Shown here: piece after piece, positions 47,706-59,584 of the stretch
Layout of the letters: each line of letters begins with the position of its first letter
Position numbering within the stretch: position 1 is the first letter of the stretch
Notes under the pieces: model-generated
Database searches by the model: none
Told to the model about the DNA's origin: nothing
What the model saw: only the letters and a program-made list of their open reading frames with translations
Made by a program: the position numbers and the translations under genes
Source: Eumeta japonica
Lineage: Eukaryota > Arthropoda > Insecta > Lepidoptera > Psychidae
Direction of reading: 5' to 3'
Length of the DNA: 64,000 nt
Assembly: GCA_005406025.1 (NCBI GenBank)
Contig: BGZK01000106.1
Location: 434,001-498,000 of the forward strand

Positions 47706-48450
47706 TTTTAGGGTTCCGAGCCAAAATGGCAAAAACGGAACCCTGATAGTTTCGTCATATCCGTCCCATCCGACATGTTACAGGCATACTACAGAAAATA
47801 TATTGATGAAATTTATAGTGTAGGTGTCTTCTATAAGCTGTTACTTAGTTTGATGGTTAAATAACAAAACTAAATATTTTTAAGGCAAGGCCAATCATAT
47901 ATGTAACAAGAGCTGAAAAAAAATTTTTTTAGCTAACATCAACGACTGGCCCATATTTTGACAGCTCTTTTAAAAACACTTAAAGCTTTCTAAGCAGTTT
48001 TTTGATTTTGAGAATAATTTTGCAAATAATCGCTCCTAAAATAGCAGAAATTGTACCCTCCCCCCTTTATTTTCTAAACCGTATATACAAAAAATATAAA
48101 AAAATAACAAAGGTGACGCTTAATAAATACTTTCAACGAAAATTATTTTGAACATGGTCGGATATACTGTTTTTGAGTTACTGCCAAAAAAATTGCGTTT
48201 CTCAAAAAAAGGACGAAGTGCCATGAAGATACGCTTTTTTCCTGCTACACTTTAGTTTACACTAGTTTAATAGTAATAGTCGACGTACCTACTTGTTTTT
48301 CTAGTTATAGGCGACTAAAATGCTTATTACTATCCTGTGCAGGAAACAGGAATAAAGTGTAACAACGTACTTTTTTCATCTGTAGGGCATTTCTTAGTAA
48401 TAATGGCTTCGGAACCCTATAATAAGCACGGTGTGATATGCTCTTGGTCA
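47706..48450. mobile_element. 0.75-kb dispersed element, copy B (inverted relative to A)
   Basis: Starts TTTTTAGGGTTCCGAGCC and ends GGCTTCGGAACCCTATAA ... TATGCTCTTGGTCA. Its interior is the reverse complement of copy A in the same order. It lies 0.5 kb upstream of the transporter's distal first exon. Confidence 0.75.
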
Positions 48451-48459
48451 TTTTTTTTT

Positions 48460-49740
48460 ATGTTGAGCGATCTCTCTGAATAACAATGCTAATCTCGAAC
48501 GATACTATTGAATTCTAATATGTATGACTTATTGGTTTTTAATTTATTTGTAAAATCTGACACGACACCAAACAAATATTTTACTTCTATCGCTCGTTAA
48601 AATTACATTCACTGACAATCTTTGTTTCGTAATCGTAGTATAAAATAATTTCGTTTAAAAAAAATAATACTGCCCCTAAAAATAGATTTTTTATTTCAAA
48701 TCATTCTCACGAGATAAAGATCCAGGAAGTCTAACCGCTGTCACCCGAGAAAATGCACCGTACGCATTGACAATGATCCACGGATCAAGGATCCACTCGA
48801 TCATTGTACAGCAAACGGAAGTAGGATAGAAACAAAAATGACGCACTCACATGTCCGTTTCCTGCTAATGACTGCATTGTTCTAAAGCGCATGATGTGAA
48901 TTCAAAACGATTCGTTTGTTTTAAGCATGCATTTAATTTTGCATCTTCTTTTGCTCAAATTACATCGTTATATGAGTAGTAATTGAGATTATTTTAGGTT
49001 TAATTGTGAATTTAATCACGCCTGTTAAATCATTAATATATAATAAATAAACTCATAGATATCTAAATAATAACATATTTAGTATTCTATGAGAGTAATC
49101 ATTATTTTCATTAATACACACATGACTTAACTAGTTGCGCCCATGGCTTAGCTCGCGTGGACTACAGAACTATTATTTAAATTTTTAGGATTCCGTAGTC
49201 TAGGTAAACTTTTTCTCATTGAATTTTGCGTGATAATACAGTGACAAAAGGTTATATAATGATTTCATAAATATTTTTATTGAAAATTTATTTGGCCCCC
49301 TAAAACATTGTCTAATTCGATGTATTGTGTAGAGTCAAGGTTTCGTTGAGATGTGATAGTTGCATACATTTTTTTTTCTAAAAGTATACACATATTTAAT
49401 TTGTTGATTAAATATGAGTATACTTACTAATATGAGTTTACCAATAGATTCGCATAGTTTTAAAACTAATACAAGAATACAAACTCTAAATGTATAATCA
49501 TTCCATAATTGTTAAATGAAATAATCTTTTGCAAATGTCTATGAAAATCTAATTAGCTAATCAACAGAAATTCCAAAATATTTGATCATTTGAAAGAAAC
49601 TGTCAATAGCAACAAACTGTTGTATAAAATATAAGAATCATTTTTGGCACAAAATACTTAGGGTATTTTGTGAAGTTTTCTCTGTATTTGCAAATAGAAG
49701 TAAAATTACAGTTTATACGGAATTTATTGAAGTTCTATAA
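48460..49740. other. stretch without recognisable features
   Basis: AT-rich, no supported gene. A small GATCCACGGATCAAGGATCC motif near 48775-48795 is noted without interpretation. Confidence 0.4.
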
Positions 49741-49750
49741 TTTGTTTCAG

Positions 49751-50536
49751 GAAAACATCCAATACTAGGATTCGAAAATAAAAAGAGGCTCGTGGCTCAC
49801 ATGTTCAAACAAAGTAAGGCAGGATTTCCTTCGGATAGAACTGTGATACGTAAGTTAGCATACCAATTTGCTAAAAAGTTAGAACTGGAGCAAAATTTTA
49901 ACGACGAAAACTATCTGCTGGATAAATCAGACAGAATATTTAATATGGATGAAACTAGTATCCATTTCAATAACAAACCCGGCAAAGTAATTGCAAAATA
50001 AGGAGTAAAAATCGTAAAAGCAGTAATTTTTGCCGAAAAAGATTAAACAATTACCATAGTCATTTGTTGCAATACTATAGGTAATTTTCTTCGACCAGTG
50101 CTAATCTTAAAAGGTGTCAATAATAAACCGGAATTCGAAGAAGATCTTCCACCTCGCTCCAAGGTCTATAAGCAGAGGAAATCAGCATATATCAATACAG
50201 AACTATTCTACAAATGGTTAACAAAACATTTTGTCGCTCATAAGCCACAAGGAAAAGTGTTGCTGATCCTAGACGGACACATGTTGCCTTCAAGAGCAAT
50301 AACATGCTAGAAGTTGTTCGCGACAATGATGTTATCCTGTCGTGTTTGCCTAGTTACACGACTTCGGCTTCACAGCCTCTAGACAGGGCAGTATTTGGAC
50401 CTCTTAAAGCATTTCACAATTCTGAGACGAGCAGGTTTATGCGCGCCAATCCAAATAAAAAATTGAGCATATACAATTCAGGAGAGCTGGTAGCCAATGC
50501 GTGGATTCGTGCGGTTACCCTTGCCAACGCCATAAG
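49751..50536 (+). pseudogene. pogo/Tigger-like DDE transposase, inactivated
   Basis: The reading gives H-P-I-L-G-F-E, then R-T-V-I-R-K-L-A, N-M-D-E-T, F-N-N-K-P-G-K-V, P-V-L-I-L-K-G-V, L-P-P-R-S-K-V-Y, G-K-V-L-L-I-L-D-G-H, L-S-C-L-P-S-Y-T-T, Q-P-L-D-R-A-V-F-G-P-L-K-A-F and N-P-N-K-K. These are motifs of the pogo/jerky (CENP-B-related) DDE transposases. It is broken by an internal deletion before N-M-D-E, stops at 49999-50001 and about 50044, a small deletion with frameshift after L-D-G-H, and loss of the C-terminus, where copy C of the 0.75-kb repeat begins. An acceptor-like TTTGTTTCAG precedes it. Confidence 0.8.
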
Positions 50537-51212
50537 TACGTTGTTACACTTTTTCTGTTTCGTGCATAGTACAGTTATAAGTGCTTTAGTCGCCTTTAAG
50601 TAAAAAAAGCAAGTAGAAATGTCGATTATTACTATTAAACTAGTGTAAACTAAAGTGCAGCAGCAAAAGAGCGTATCTTTACGACACTTGTGTTCTTTTG
50701 TTGCGCAGATTTTCTGAAATAACTCAAAAACGGTATATCCGGTCATATTTTAAATAATTTTCTTTGAAATTATTTATTAAGCCTTATCTTCGTTATTTTT
50801 TTCATATTTCTGGAGTTCAGTTTAGAAAATAAAGGGGAAGACACAATTTATGCTAATTTCGAAGCATTTATTTCCGAAATTATTTATGTAATCAGGTAGA
50901 TTGCTTAGAAACCTCAAAATGTTTTTAAAAAATGTCAAAATATGTGCCACTTGTTGATGTTTGCTGAAAAAAAATTTTTTCAACTTCTGTTGCATGTGTA
51001 TCTAACCACCAAACTAAGTAGCGGCTTATTCAAGACACCTGCACTATAAAATTCATTAATTTACGTCTTGCAGTTTTTTGAATAAAATGCCCGTGACATA
51101 AGGATGGTCGGATTTTGAATAAAATACCTGTGACATAAGGACGGACGAACGGATGGACAGGCATGACGAAACTGTAAGGGTTCCGTTTCTGGCATTTTGT
51201 CCCAAAATCCTA
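50536..51212. mobile_element. 0.75-kb dispersed element, copy C (left-truncated)
   Basis: Joins directly to the broken pogo-like transposase at GTACGTTGTTACACTTTTTC and then follows copy A's order to GGGTTCCGTTTCTGGCATTTTG. The left terminal part is missing. Near 51090-51140 a short internal duplication of GAATAAAATRCC-GTGACATAAGGA is present. Confidence 0.7.
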
Positions 51213-51214
51213 AA

Positions 51215-53140
51215 AAATAAGAATAATGGCATTTAGACTTAAATCCTAACACTAGAAACTCCATACGGTCTGTGAACAAAATACCACTTCTGTACCTATG
51301 TAGACCTCCTTCGCTTCTTCTGTCCATGGATGTCATTAAAACCGCATCCCGAACCATGATGAGAGGGCTATTGAAACTTAAAAGCAATTTCGAATGTATG
51401 AAAACGTAAAGCAATTATAAAACATTCTTCGAATTTAATCCCACTCGTGCATAATTATTTTAACTTTCATAGCAACTTAAAAAAAAAAAATAATCTACGA
51501 TTCAGTCAACTGAACATACAATGGAATTGAATTTATATTTCACACACAAATGGCAACACCTGAATACGTTTAGTATAAAAGAAGTTACAAGGAGCGCATG
51601 AAGTGGAAAGAAACGGGTAATAAAGAACTCGTTCGTTTCGGACTCGGCTACGACAGGCGGCGCATGCGCGACCGGCCAACTGAGGTCCGATTATGTGCAT
51701 GTTTTTTTTTTCTACGCCTCATAACCATGTCACTTCTGCTGACGCATACCCTCCTATAGTCGATGTACTCTAGATTTAGAAATTAGGAACCTCCACGCTG
51801 GTCGAGTGATCGTGGAGGCTAGTGTTAATGACCGTTCTTGCCGATACGATGGTAGTTAACTGTTTGTTTAACAGCCAAAAAAAAAAATAGTATCATTTCA
51901 TAATAAACTCCTTAATTATCGCTACAAGCGAACCTCGGAAAACCGGTTAATTTGATATATATAAATTTTAACTTATATAAGTATTATTTCAAAAGCTCGC
52001 GGCTCTATATGACAAAGTTCCTTCTACCTTTATATTTATATGTGTCCCTCTCTATTCACGTATTTTTTTATTTAACTGTCCCAAAATAAATTAAATAAAA
52101 AAACTATAGACAACGTAAATTACAAAGTTATCCTTGTTTGTATCCTTTACGAACTTGAAATCACATAATAACGACGATTAACAATAATAGGTGGTTATTA
52201 GACAAATTATATCTTAAATATCCTTCTCTGCTACTCGTTTAAACGTATCTATTAATACGTAAACAGGAAAAATCTAACATGAATGTTTTGGTATATTATT
52301 GAGGAAATGCACGAAACTTTTGCCCTTCCCACGAGATGCAAACAAGAAGCAGTCGGTCTAGCGCCTGCTGCAATTATAAGGCAACAGGAAGGACTAGTTA
52401 CACTGTAGCTTTCCTCTTTCCTCAAACTTTCGTCACATGAAAAAAGTCACCGTGTTATTCAAGCTAGCCTAAAAAAAGAATTTACACTTGCCCGCTGTAA
52501 TAATAAAATATACAAATGTTTTCTTTTTGAAATTGACTGCATAAGCCTTAAGTATGTCACAAAAACATCACATATCTAAAACGCTTAAGTTGCTACATTT
52601 TAGTCTGGTTACTTAATACAGTAAGCGACAACTGCATAATTTTATTTTTCTGTTTATAATTTGTAGTGTTTAATTGTTCAACAAAAAATAATTGTAACTG
52701 CACACAAGTTGATAAACGGTTTCAGCTCCTAAAACAACCACTCAAGTAAATTTATTGCGTAATTAATTTATCAGGCGTTATACATACTAAATTTTTTACT
52801 CATTGAAGGATATACATTTATACTAAAATTTTATCATTTACATTTGTACATATCTGATATAGATGTCCTAATCAATCTAAATCGATTCTATCTTTTTATA
52901 TAATAAATTCTCACACAATAGATCAACGGATTTTTTTGTACGATAAATCATACTTTGATAAACGTCACTATAACACAAAAGGAGCGCCAAATGGAGTGAC
53001 TACGAGTCGTGTTATTAAGTTAAGTGCATATTCCATCTTAAGAGTGGAAAGAGCAAGACACCCACGACGCTTCGCTATCGAAAGTGTTATGTTATGGCTC
53101 GCTCCCACGTCGTCATTTGAGTGAGGTTTATTAATTCGAC
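51215..53140. other. stretch without recognisable features
   Basis: AT-rich. A GC-rich patch at about 51640-51700 contains TGCGCGACCGGCCAA, which recurs at about 63011. No gene is supported. Confidence 0.4.
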
Positions 53141-53225
53141 CCTTGGGCCTTAAGCCCCCCGCGCGGGCCCGGAGCGGGGCGATGACAACGTCCGGAACTA
53201 CGGCTTGACGTGCTCTCTGGGGTAT
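53140..53225. repeat. SINE-like fragment (CCGGAACTACGGCTTGACGTG)
   Basis: CCGGAACTACGGCTTGACG resembles CCGGAACTGGTGGCTTAACG at about 43675-43695 in the tRNA-derived repeat. A very GC-rich stretch (CCCCCCGCGCGGGCCCGGAG) precedes it. Confidence 0.4.
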
Positions 53226-53569
53226 AAAATAAGTGGCTTCATGCGATTTAACTTTAAACTCAACGAGCAGTTGAATACTTAGACACCATTTCTCAGTACG
53301 TGTCTTGAAAAAAGGTGATAGTTTTTTATGTATGTTTGTTGCAACAGACTAAAAAAAATATATAGCAGATTTTATAATTCTTACTATTAACATAATTATA
53401 TATATACACACATAATTTTCGTTCTTTCGTTCTTCGTTCGTCCCCAACTTTCATTCGCAGCTTCGCCCTATTCCGATTGAATTCAATTTCGGTATATTCT
53501 GCCTTCGATTCAATTCTGATGAAATTATTCTATAGGAAATAATACGAAAATGTACGTAATACCGCTCAT

Positions 53570-54500
53570 TTTTAGGGTTCCGAGTTAAAATGCCAAAAAT
53601 GGAACCCCTCAGAGCCCAGCTGAAAATCAGCGCTGTGGCTCAGGCTGCAGCATTTTGCTGAACTGGTCATCCTTTCGGCCTTTTGTTATTTATTTTTTTT
53701 AATTTTAATTTGAAAATCTGTCTTGGTTAAGTTCATTTTAAGATGTCATACATGTCTTCCTTTTTGGTTATTTGAGGGCCGAATAAAGCATTATTATTAT
53801 TTTTATAGTCCCGTCATATCCGTCCGTCTGTTTTAAATAAATTATATGTCACTGGCATTTTATTCAAAAACTACCAAACGTATATTGATGAAATTTATAG
53901 TATACGTGTGTTGTATATATCGTTACTTAGTTTGTGGGTTAAATAATAAAAATTAATATTTCTAGGCGGGGCACTCCATACATCTAATAGAACCAGAAAA
54001 AAAATTTTTCAAAGCAAACATCAACGAGTGGCACATATTTCAAAGTTCTTTTAAAAATACTTTAAGGTATCTAAGTAATTTTTCTGATTACGTGAATAAT
54101 TTTGGAAATAAACGCTCAGAAAGTAGCGGAAATTATGCCCCTCTCTTTAATTTCCGTGTGCTTACGCTTAACAAATACTTTCAACGAAAATTATTTTGAA
54201 CATGGTCGGATATACTGTTTTTGAGTTATTGCTTAAAAACTGCGCTGCTCAACAAAAGGACGTAATTGCCATGGAGATACGCTTTTTTGCTGCTACACTT
54301 TAGTTTACACTTGTTTAATAGTAATAGCCGACATTTCTACTTGCTTTTCTAGTTATAGGCGATTAGAGTGCTTATGACTATTCTGTGCGGGAAACATGAA
54401 AAAAGTGTAACAACGTACTTTTTTCATCTGTAGTGCATTTCTGTGTAATAATGGCTTCGGAACCCTACAATGAACATGATCCGACATGCTCTTGACCAGT
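53570..54500. mobile_element. 0.75-kb dispersed element, copy D, with nested insertion
   Basis: Starts TTTTTAGGGTTCCGAG and ends GGCTTCGGAACCCTACAA ... ATGCTCTTGACCAG, in copy B orientation. It is longer than the others because about 195 bp are inserted at 53609-53804. Confidence 0.75.
53609..53804 (+). mobile_element. retroposon 3' tail nested in copy D
   Basis: Begins CAGAGCCCAGCTGAAAATCA and ends GCCGAATAAAGC followed by ATT repeats, that is a poly(A) signal (53782-53787) and a simple tail. It interrupts the GGAACCC ... ATAGT-TCGTCAT sequence that is continuous in copy B. It resembles the 3' end of a non-LTR retrotransposon. Confidence 0.65.
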
Positions 54501-54509
54501 TTTTTATTA

Positions 54510-55440
54510 TGAAACGATTTCGCTTACGTTCTTCAATTGATACCAATCCCGAACCGATGTTGAACTTAACCCTCCCTTCAATATTGCTATTACCAATGAC
54601 CGATCGACACATTTAAAGAATTCCTTCTGCGAAGCCGTGACCGAAAGTTGGTACCCTGAAAAATTATAATTTATGTTAGTCCGATATGTTAACCATGTCA
54701 CAGTAAAGTTTCATTAAAATCTGTTCAGTAGTTTTTGCATGCAATATCCATTCATCCCCACGAACTTACGTGTTTGTAGACGCAGGCGGTAGAATGTTCG
54801 AGAAAATTCAGTTTTCCCCGAATCCTCCGTGGCTGCATAGCCTATTAAAATGTTTGGCTTCACCGTCGAAGTAAGCGATGACGTCGGGATGCGTGTTATA
54901 GAGGCGGCATTTAAAATAATCAAAACGAGTCCTTTTTTAGTTGGCACAACTAGCGTTAGTGAGAAGCGATGTTTTGTAATTATCAGTTTGTGTGTTTCTG
55001 TTAGCAATGCCCTCTTGAGCAAAAATGAAAGAAATAAATGATTTAAAACAGTGGTTCTTAATACTCTGTAAATACGTATTTGTCAAAATCTGAACGTTTA
55101 TCACATTAGTTTTCGTATTAAAGTCGTTTTAAATCTTTAAAAAATAGGATTTAAATCATGCATGATAAATTATTGATACAATACAATTTGGTACAAACAT
55201 CGAAGTTGACGCTTATGGACGGACTGAGAGGATGAAATGAAGTTGTATATAATGAAGTCCTTATGATTATATCGGTGAATAACCATTGATGCTTCAATTT
55301 GTTACATTGCTTACAATGCTGCAAGTCCCTCGGACAACAGTTCAACATCCTTATATAGTTACGTATGCACTCTACATAGTTTGTAACCTCATACAATACA
55401 GTCGTTGAGTGTACTTGTGCAAAATCATAACTATCGTAAT
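54510..55440. other. stretch with a possible repeat tail, otherwise unassigned
   Basis: TTTCATTAAAATCTGTTCAGTAGTTTTTGC at about 54708-54737 is a phrase common at the ends of arthropod retroposons. The open frames at 54714-55022 on both strands have no recognisable domain. Confidence 0.35.
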
Positions 55441-55448
55441 GTACTCTC

Positions 55449-55585
55449 CAGTACAACGCACGAAACTTTGCCGCTCTGAATTGCCTACGAATGACATAAT
55501 GCACAGGTTTAACGCTCCCCGACCCTTCCTCCTTCTACCCCGCTTGCCTATTTTACGCCACTGCAGAGTTTCGTGCGTTGTACTG
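55449..55585. mobile_element. 137-bp MITE with CAGTACAACGCACGAAACT ends, copy 2
   Basis: The left end CAGTACAACGCACGAAACTT and the right end (complement of CAGTACAACGCACGAAACTC) are nearly perfect inverted repeats. The interior matches the copy at 25622-25798 (CAGGTTTAA-GCTCC, CCCGC-T, TTTTACGCCA). TA flanks the right end but not the left. Confidence 0.75.
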
Positions 55586-55850
55586 TAAGCGTCAAGTTTA
55601 TGCGAGGTAAGCATGAAAATGTTGATTTGACATGGGCAATGGGCCATGCGCGGGTACGTAGCCAGGGCAGTGGTACAACTGACGCCCTGACTCATGAGCG
55701 AAGTACTTCATATTGAACAGTTTAAAAATTATAAAATAGTCGTAAGGACATCACTACCAGTAAACAAGAATCGTTATTGACCCATCACTAGCTAATGGCA
55801 TTTTGTTCTACCAAAGAAAACTATGTGTAGGTAGGTAATAACTTTTTTTC

Positions 55851-55985
55851 GAATTCAAATACACAAATGTCTTTATTTTATTGGTTACCCGTTAATACGT
55901 CATTATAATATGAATTTGCCAATGGTTCGGAAGGCAGTTTCCTTTCAAAACGAACAAGCAAGAAGCTGAAAGTTAGCTGTTTTCA
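55851..55985. repeat. dispersed SINE/LINE-tail repeat, copy 3
   Basis: GAATTCAAATACACAAATGT, CTTTATTTTA, GGTTCGGAAGGCAGTTTCC, CAAGCAAGAAGCTGAAAGTT: the same order as copies 1 and 2. Confidence 0.6.
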
Positions 55986-55989
55986 AATA

Positions 55990-57320
55990 AAAAAATATTA
56001 ATTTATAAATGTGCGAGTAGGAAATCATTTTAACAAAACAAGATACACAGCGATGTGCTTCAAACTCTCATCTGAAATAATTAACTATTAACTGTTAAAA
56101 TTAAAAACTAAACACGTCAAATTACATTGTTTAACTTCATAATTATCAGTTGATTAAATTAGTCTTAAAAAAATTGAAATTTGTGACATAAAATTAATAT
56201 CGTAAATGCCAATATCTCTAAGATTACCGATATTTTGACATATTAAATTTTTAAATTTAATAGTTATTAGTTAACTACTTATTGCAAATAAGAGTTTGCA
56301 GCACACCGCTGAAACAGCGTTATTCTCCTCCAAATAGATATACGACGTCCTTATCACTATTAAAGAAGTATGTACAACCGTTCCTTCAATAGTTGATTCA
56401 CAAGGGTCCAGGGTGGTTTATTGTGTTCTGTTATTTGTTCTATTCATTGTTCATAATTCATTAGTTAGTTCACATTAGTTCACGAAGTATTCGACTGCTC
56501 GCGAACGTACACTTCGCGAACTCTGCGATGTCTTTTTCGTGTATTAAAACTTACAGAGCGCACTATGTGTCAAGTTTTACAATCTAATAAAGTAATCTGA
56601 AATACAATCAGGACTCTGTTAGACGTTAAATAATCGTTTCTAACGATAACCTATCTAAAATGAGGTTAATAGAATTAAATATTATACAGGCGCATGATAT
56701 TGATAAGCCGCTATAAAGCCGCCATTATAGCAAAACTGTATTTAAGGCCTATAAAAAAGCAATTATGGCGTTTTCTGTCAAATAGCTAACACATAAAAAC
56801 GGGATTTATATAAATATATCTATCCAATGAGAAACTTTATAAGAAACTCAAAATTCACTTGGACACAACAGATGGCGCTGTTGTGTTTTTTTAGAAAGCC
56901 GTTGTGATTAACTGATTTCATGAATTTACCAAAATATTGTCTGACATACCGATTTAGTTTTGTTGTGCCGTTGATTTTTAAACAAGTTTTTAAATATTTT
57001 TAAACAAACTTGGTTGTAGTTTTAACATATTTTTTTTTCTCATGTTTGTCGAAGACGTTAATTATTCGTATAAAGGAATCGACTAGACTACGTTATTCTA
57101 TATTCTCTATCTTCAATATAGAGTATCATTTTGTCCTTTTAATAGGTTTCCTATGCCTATAGCAGTCTGTTGCCAACTAGAATCACTTAGAATTATTTTA
57201 GTACTTCTGCATTCTACTACAATTTATTTGCATAATTTAAAAAAAAGTATTAAATGCCTCACGCTAGATACAACTACGGGTGTTGTGTTATGTAATTCGC
57301 GACGTACCGGGTTTACATTC
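55990..57320. other. stretch without recognisable features
   Basis: AT-rich, no supported gene. A minus-strand donor-like site (GCTCT|GTAAGT) at about 56550 could belong to a non-coding 5' exon of the transporter, but nothing else supports this. Confidence 0.35.
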
Positions 57321-57321
57321 C

Positions 57322-57852
57322 GCTAGCTTTCTGCCCGCGGCTTCGTTCGCGTGGAATTCGGTGCGTCACACAAAATTTTAATCACAACCCGACCCTCTCC
57401 ATCATTCGCCAGTCCACTCCCATTCCAAAACCTTTCCACCCCTTTAAATCGAATCAAATGAATCAAATCCTTTCACCTTATATATTTTTCCATTACTTTA
57501 GCACGTCGTAATCAGAAAGTCTTGTTTTCTGTGACGTTTTAAGCTTCCTACGAGGCTAGCAATTATTATTTGCCCTGTCTCAGGATAGCTCTTTTAAAAA
57601 CGATAACTTTTTCCCGACATCCGATTAGAATGACTTGAGGTCTGTATTCTGCTTCAAGTCAAGTCAAACCCATGAAAACTACATTAAAATCCGTTCAGTA
57701 ATTTCAGAGATGCACTCAAACAGACACAAGGACCGATAGGCAAAATAATTAAAACGTTGTTTTCTGTTAAATTACCTTTCTCTTTTCATCCCTTTATACA
57801 TACGTTTTTATAAATACCTTCAACATACAGACACCTCCGGATTTTATTATTC

Positions 57853-57890
<38 letters not shown>
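57322..57890. repeat. dispersed repeat with CCGCGGCTTCGTTCGCGTGG head, copy 2
   Basis: Same block order as 21515-22060, better preserved, and ending in about 36 bp of TA repeats (57853-57888). The ATTAAAATCCGTTCAGTAAT and ACAGACACAAGGACCGATAG blocks are typical of a retroposon end. Confidence 0.6.
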
Positions 57891-57892
<2 letters not shown>

Positions 57893-57894
57893 TA

Positions 57895-59440
57895 CAAATG
57901 CCGTAAATCACCGTTACATTGGCTATTTATTAATTTTTTCACAAAAGTATTCTGCATTACACAGAAGCACCAAAAATAATTTTGCGATGCAAATTGCCTA
58001 CATGCTGATTGGTGGTTAATGACGAGAACTAAATTTGGTATCAACAATGATTAATGATTGTTTTTTTAGTTGTTTTTCAATCCGATTGCGACCGACCTAA
58101 AAGAAAAAGCGGTATTGACAATGTTTAACAGCATTACAATCGCGTGTTTTGCGAGATTAATGACAATGTTTTGAACGAGTGTCGTGGTCGCCACAAAAAT
58201 TTGAAAGACTCGAAGTTCGTTAACCTACTTGTATGTAAAAAATTTTCTTCCTGTTGTATGAATTTTCCAGAAGAACCTGTCGTTCAATGAGAGTCAGGTA
58301 GAGTAGGTAGCCACCGTCGGTGGACCAACACAAAAGTCTATAACATGAAGCGAGTCACCAAAAATCACTTTTATATGTTTTGTATTTTTTGAGAAAAATC
58401 TAGATCCCTACCACCAAAATTCCCAATTTGTCACCTTAAAGTTGAATATTAATGAATTTTCAAGCGTCATTATTAATAATCCACTAGGTTTTGCGGTATC
58501 TTGCTTAATGTAATTATTTGAAGAATTAACTACAAGCAAAAGAGGATTATAGATAAGTACGAAAATATGCGAAATACAAAGAATGGAGGTCTTAAGTAAA
58601 CAAAATAAAAGTTTTGAATAGAAAATATCCACTACTAGATTCCATTTCATTATAAAATGATGCGAAAATTACATTAAAATATTTTTATTATCATGGAATG
58701 GAAAAGTAACTATGACAATAAATTGTATTACAGACGATAATGTAATGGAATTGCATAACTTTCAATAAAATTTAATGGAATATCACCACCCACAGATAAT
58801 GTCGGCGGGAGTCGGCCAGATATGGTGATAACCGCCGTTTATCTGTAATTTAATACTTCGAGCTTAACGGCCGATTAATTTCCTTTAGATGTTTCACCAT
58901 TTTGGGTATTTAACAATTGAACTTAAAGTGTTATTCTAAGTTTACATTCTAAAACATAAACTAATTAAAACGCAGAAAGAAAAAAAGTTGTGGAAACACC
59001 GGTTACAGGTTTATGTAGGGGAATATACGTGTGTGGGATTGTAGCAGTATTGTTTTAACTATAAATTACTTTGTTTATTCCATAAATTTTAGAAATTTAT
59101 GATATTATTTATAACCGCTAATCGATATAGAACCAAAAATTTTTTTCTATGAAACTTTAAGATTCATTTTTTTGGGGCTATCAGTGGAGTCTCTTTCTAA
59201 ATCGTTCGCATGACAACTATTCCCGTCAATCCATGGAATAAAATTAGGCCACTATTATCCGCGTACTATGTTATACTATAATCATTTGTTCCTTAGCTCA
59301 CAAAAGTTCTGTGTTTGATTTTTTCACAACCCAAGATTTCACCCTTATGTTCGATGGAGACCTTTAATATTTTCAACATTAGTAACTATATGTTTTCAAA
59401 ATGTTGTATTTTAAAATATATAATGACTAACGTTTTAATA
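57895..59440. other. stretch without recognisable features
   Basis: AT-rich, only short unbiased open frames. Confidence 0.4.
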
Positions 59441-59445
59441 ATTTA

Positions 59446-59580
59446 TTATAAACTCACGCCTATTTGACTATAGATTTCCACCTGGTACGATCTTTGCACA
59501 AGTCTCTTGCCTCACTGACATCCATCAATGTTTTCATTTAAGCTTGTCGGTTTCGGGTGCTTAAAATTTAGTGTTTAACG
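59446..59580 (-). mobile_element. non-LTR retrotransposon 3' tail, copy 5
   Basis: On the minus strand it shares TAAGC, ATGAAAACATTGATGGATGTC, GCAAAGA-CGTACCA, GTGGAAATCTATAGTC and GGCGTGAGTTTATAAT with the copy at 26580-26825. Confidence 0.6.
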
Positions 59581-59584
59581 TAAT

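Noticed and set aside
50414..50746. A 110-codon minus-strand frame
   Set aside because: Antisense to the pogo-like transposase and the 0.75-kb repeat.
54714..55022. A 102-codon minus-strand frame
   Set aside because: Runs through a retroposon-like tail and shows no family motif.
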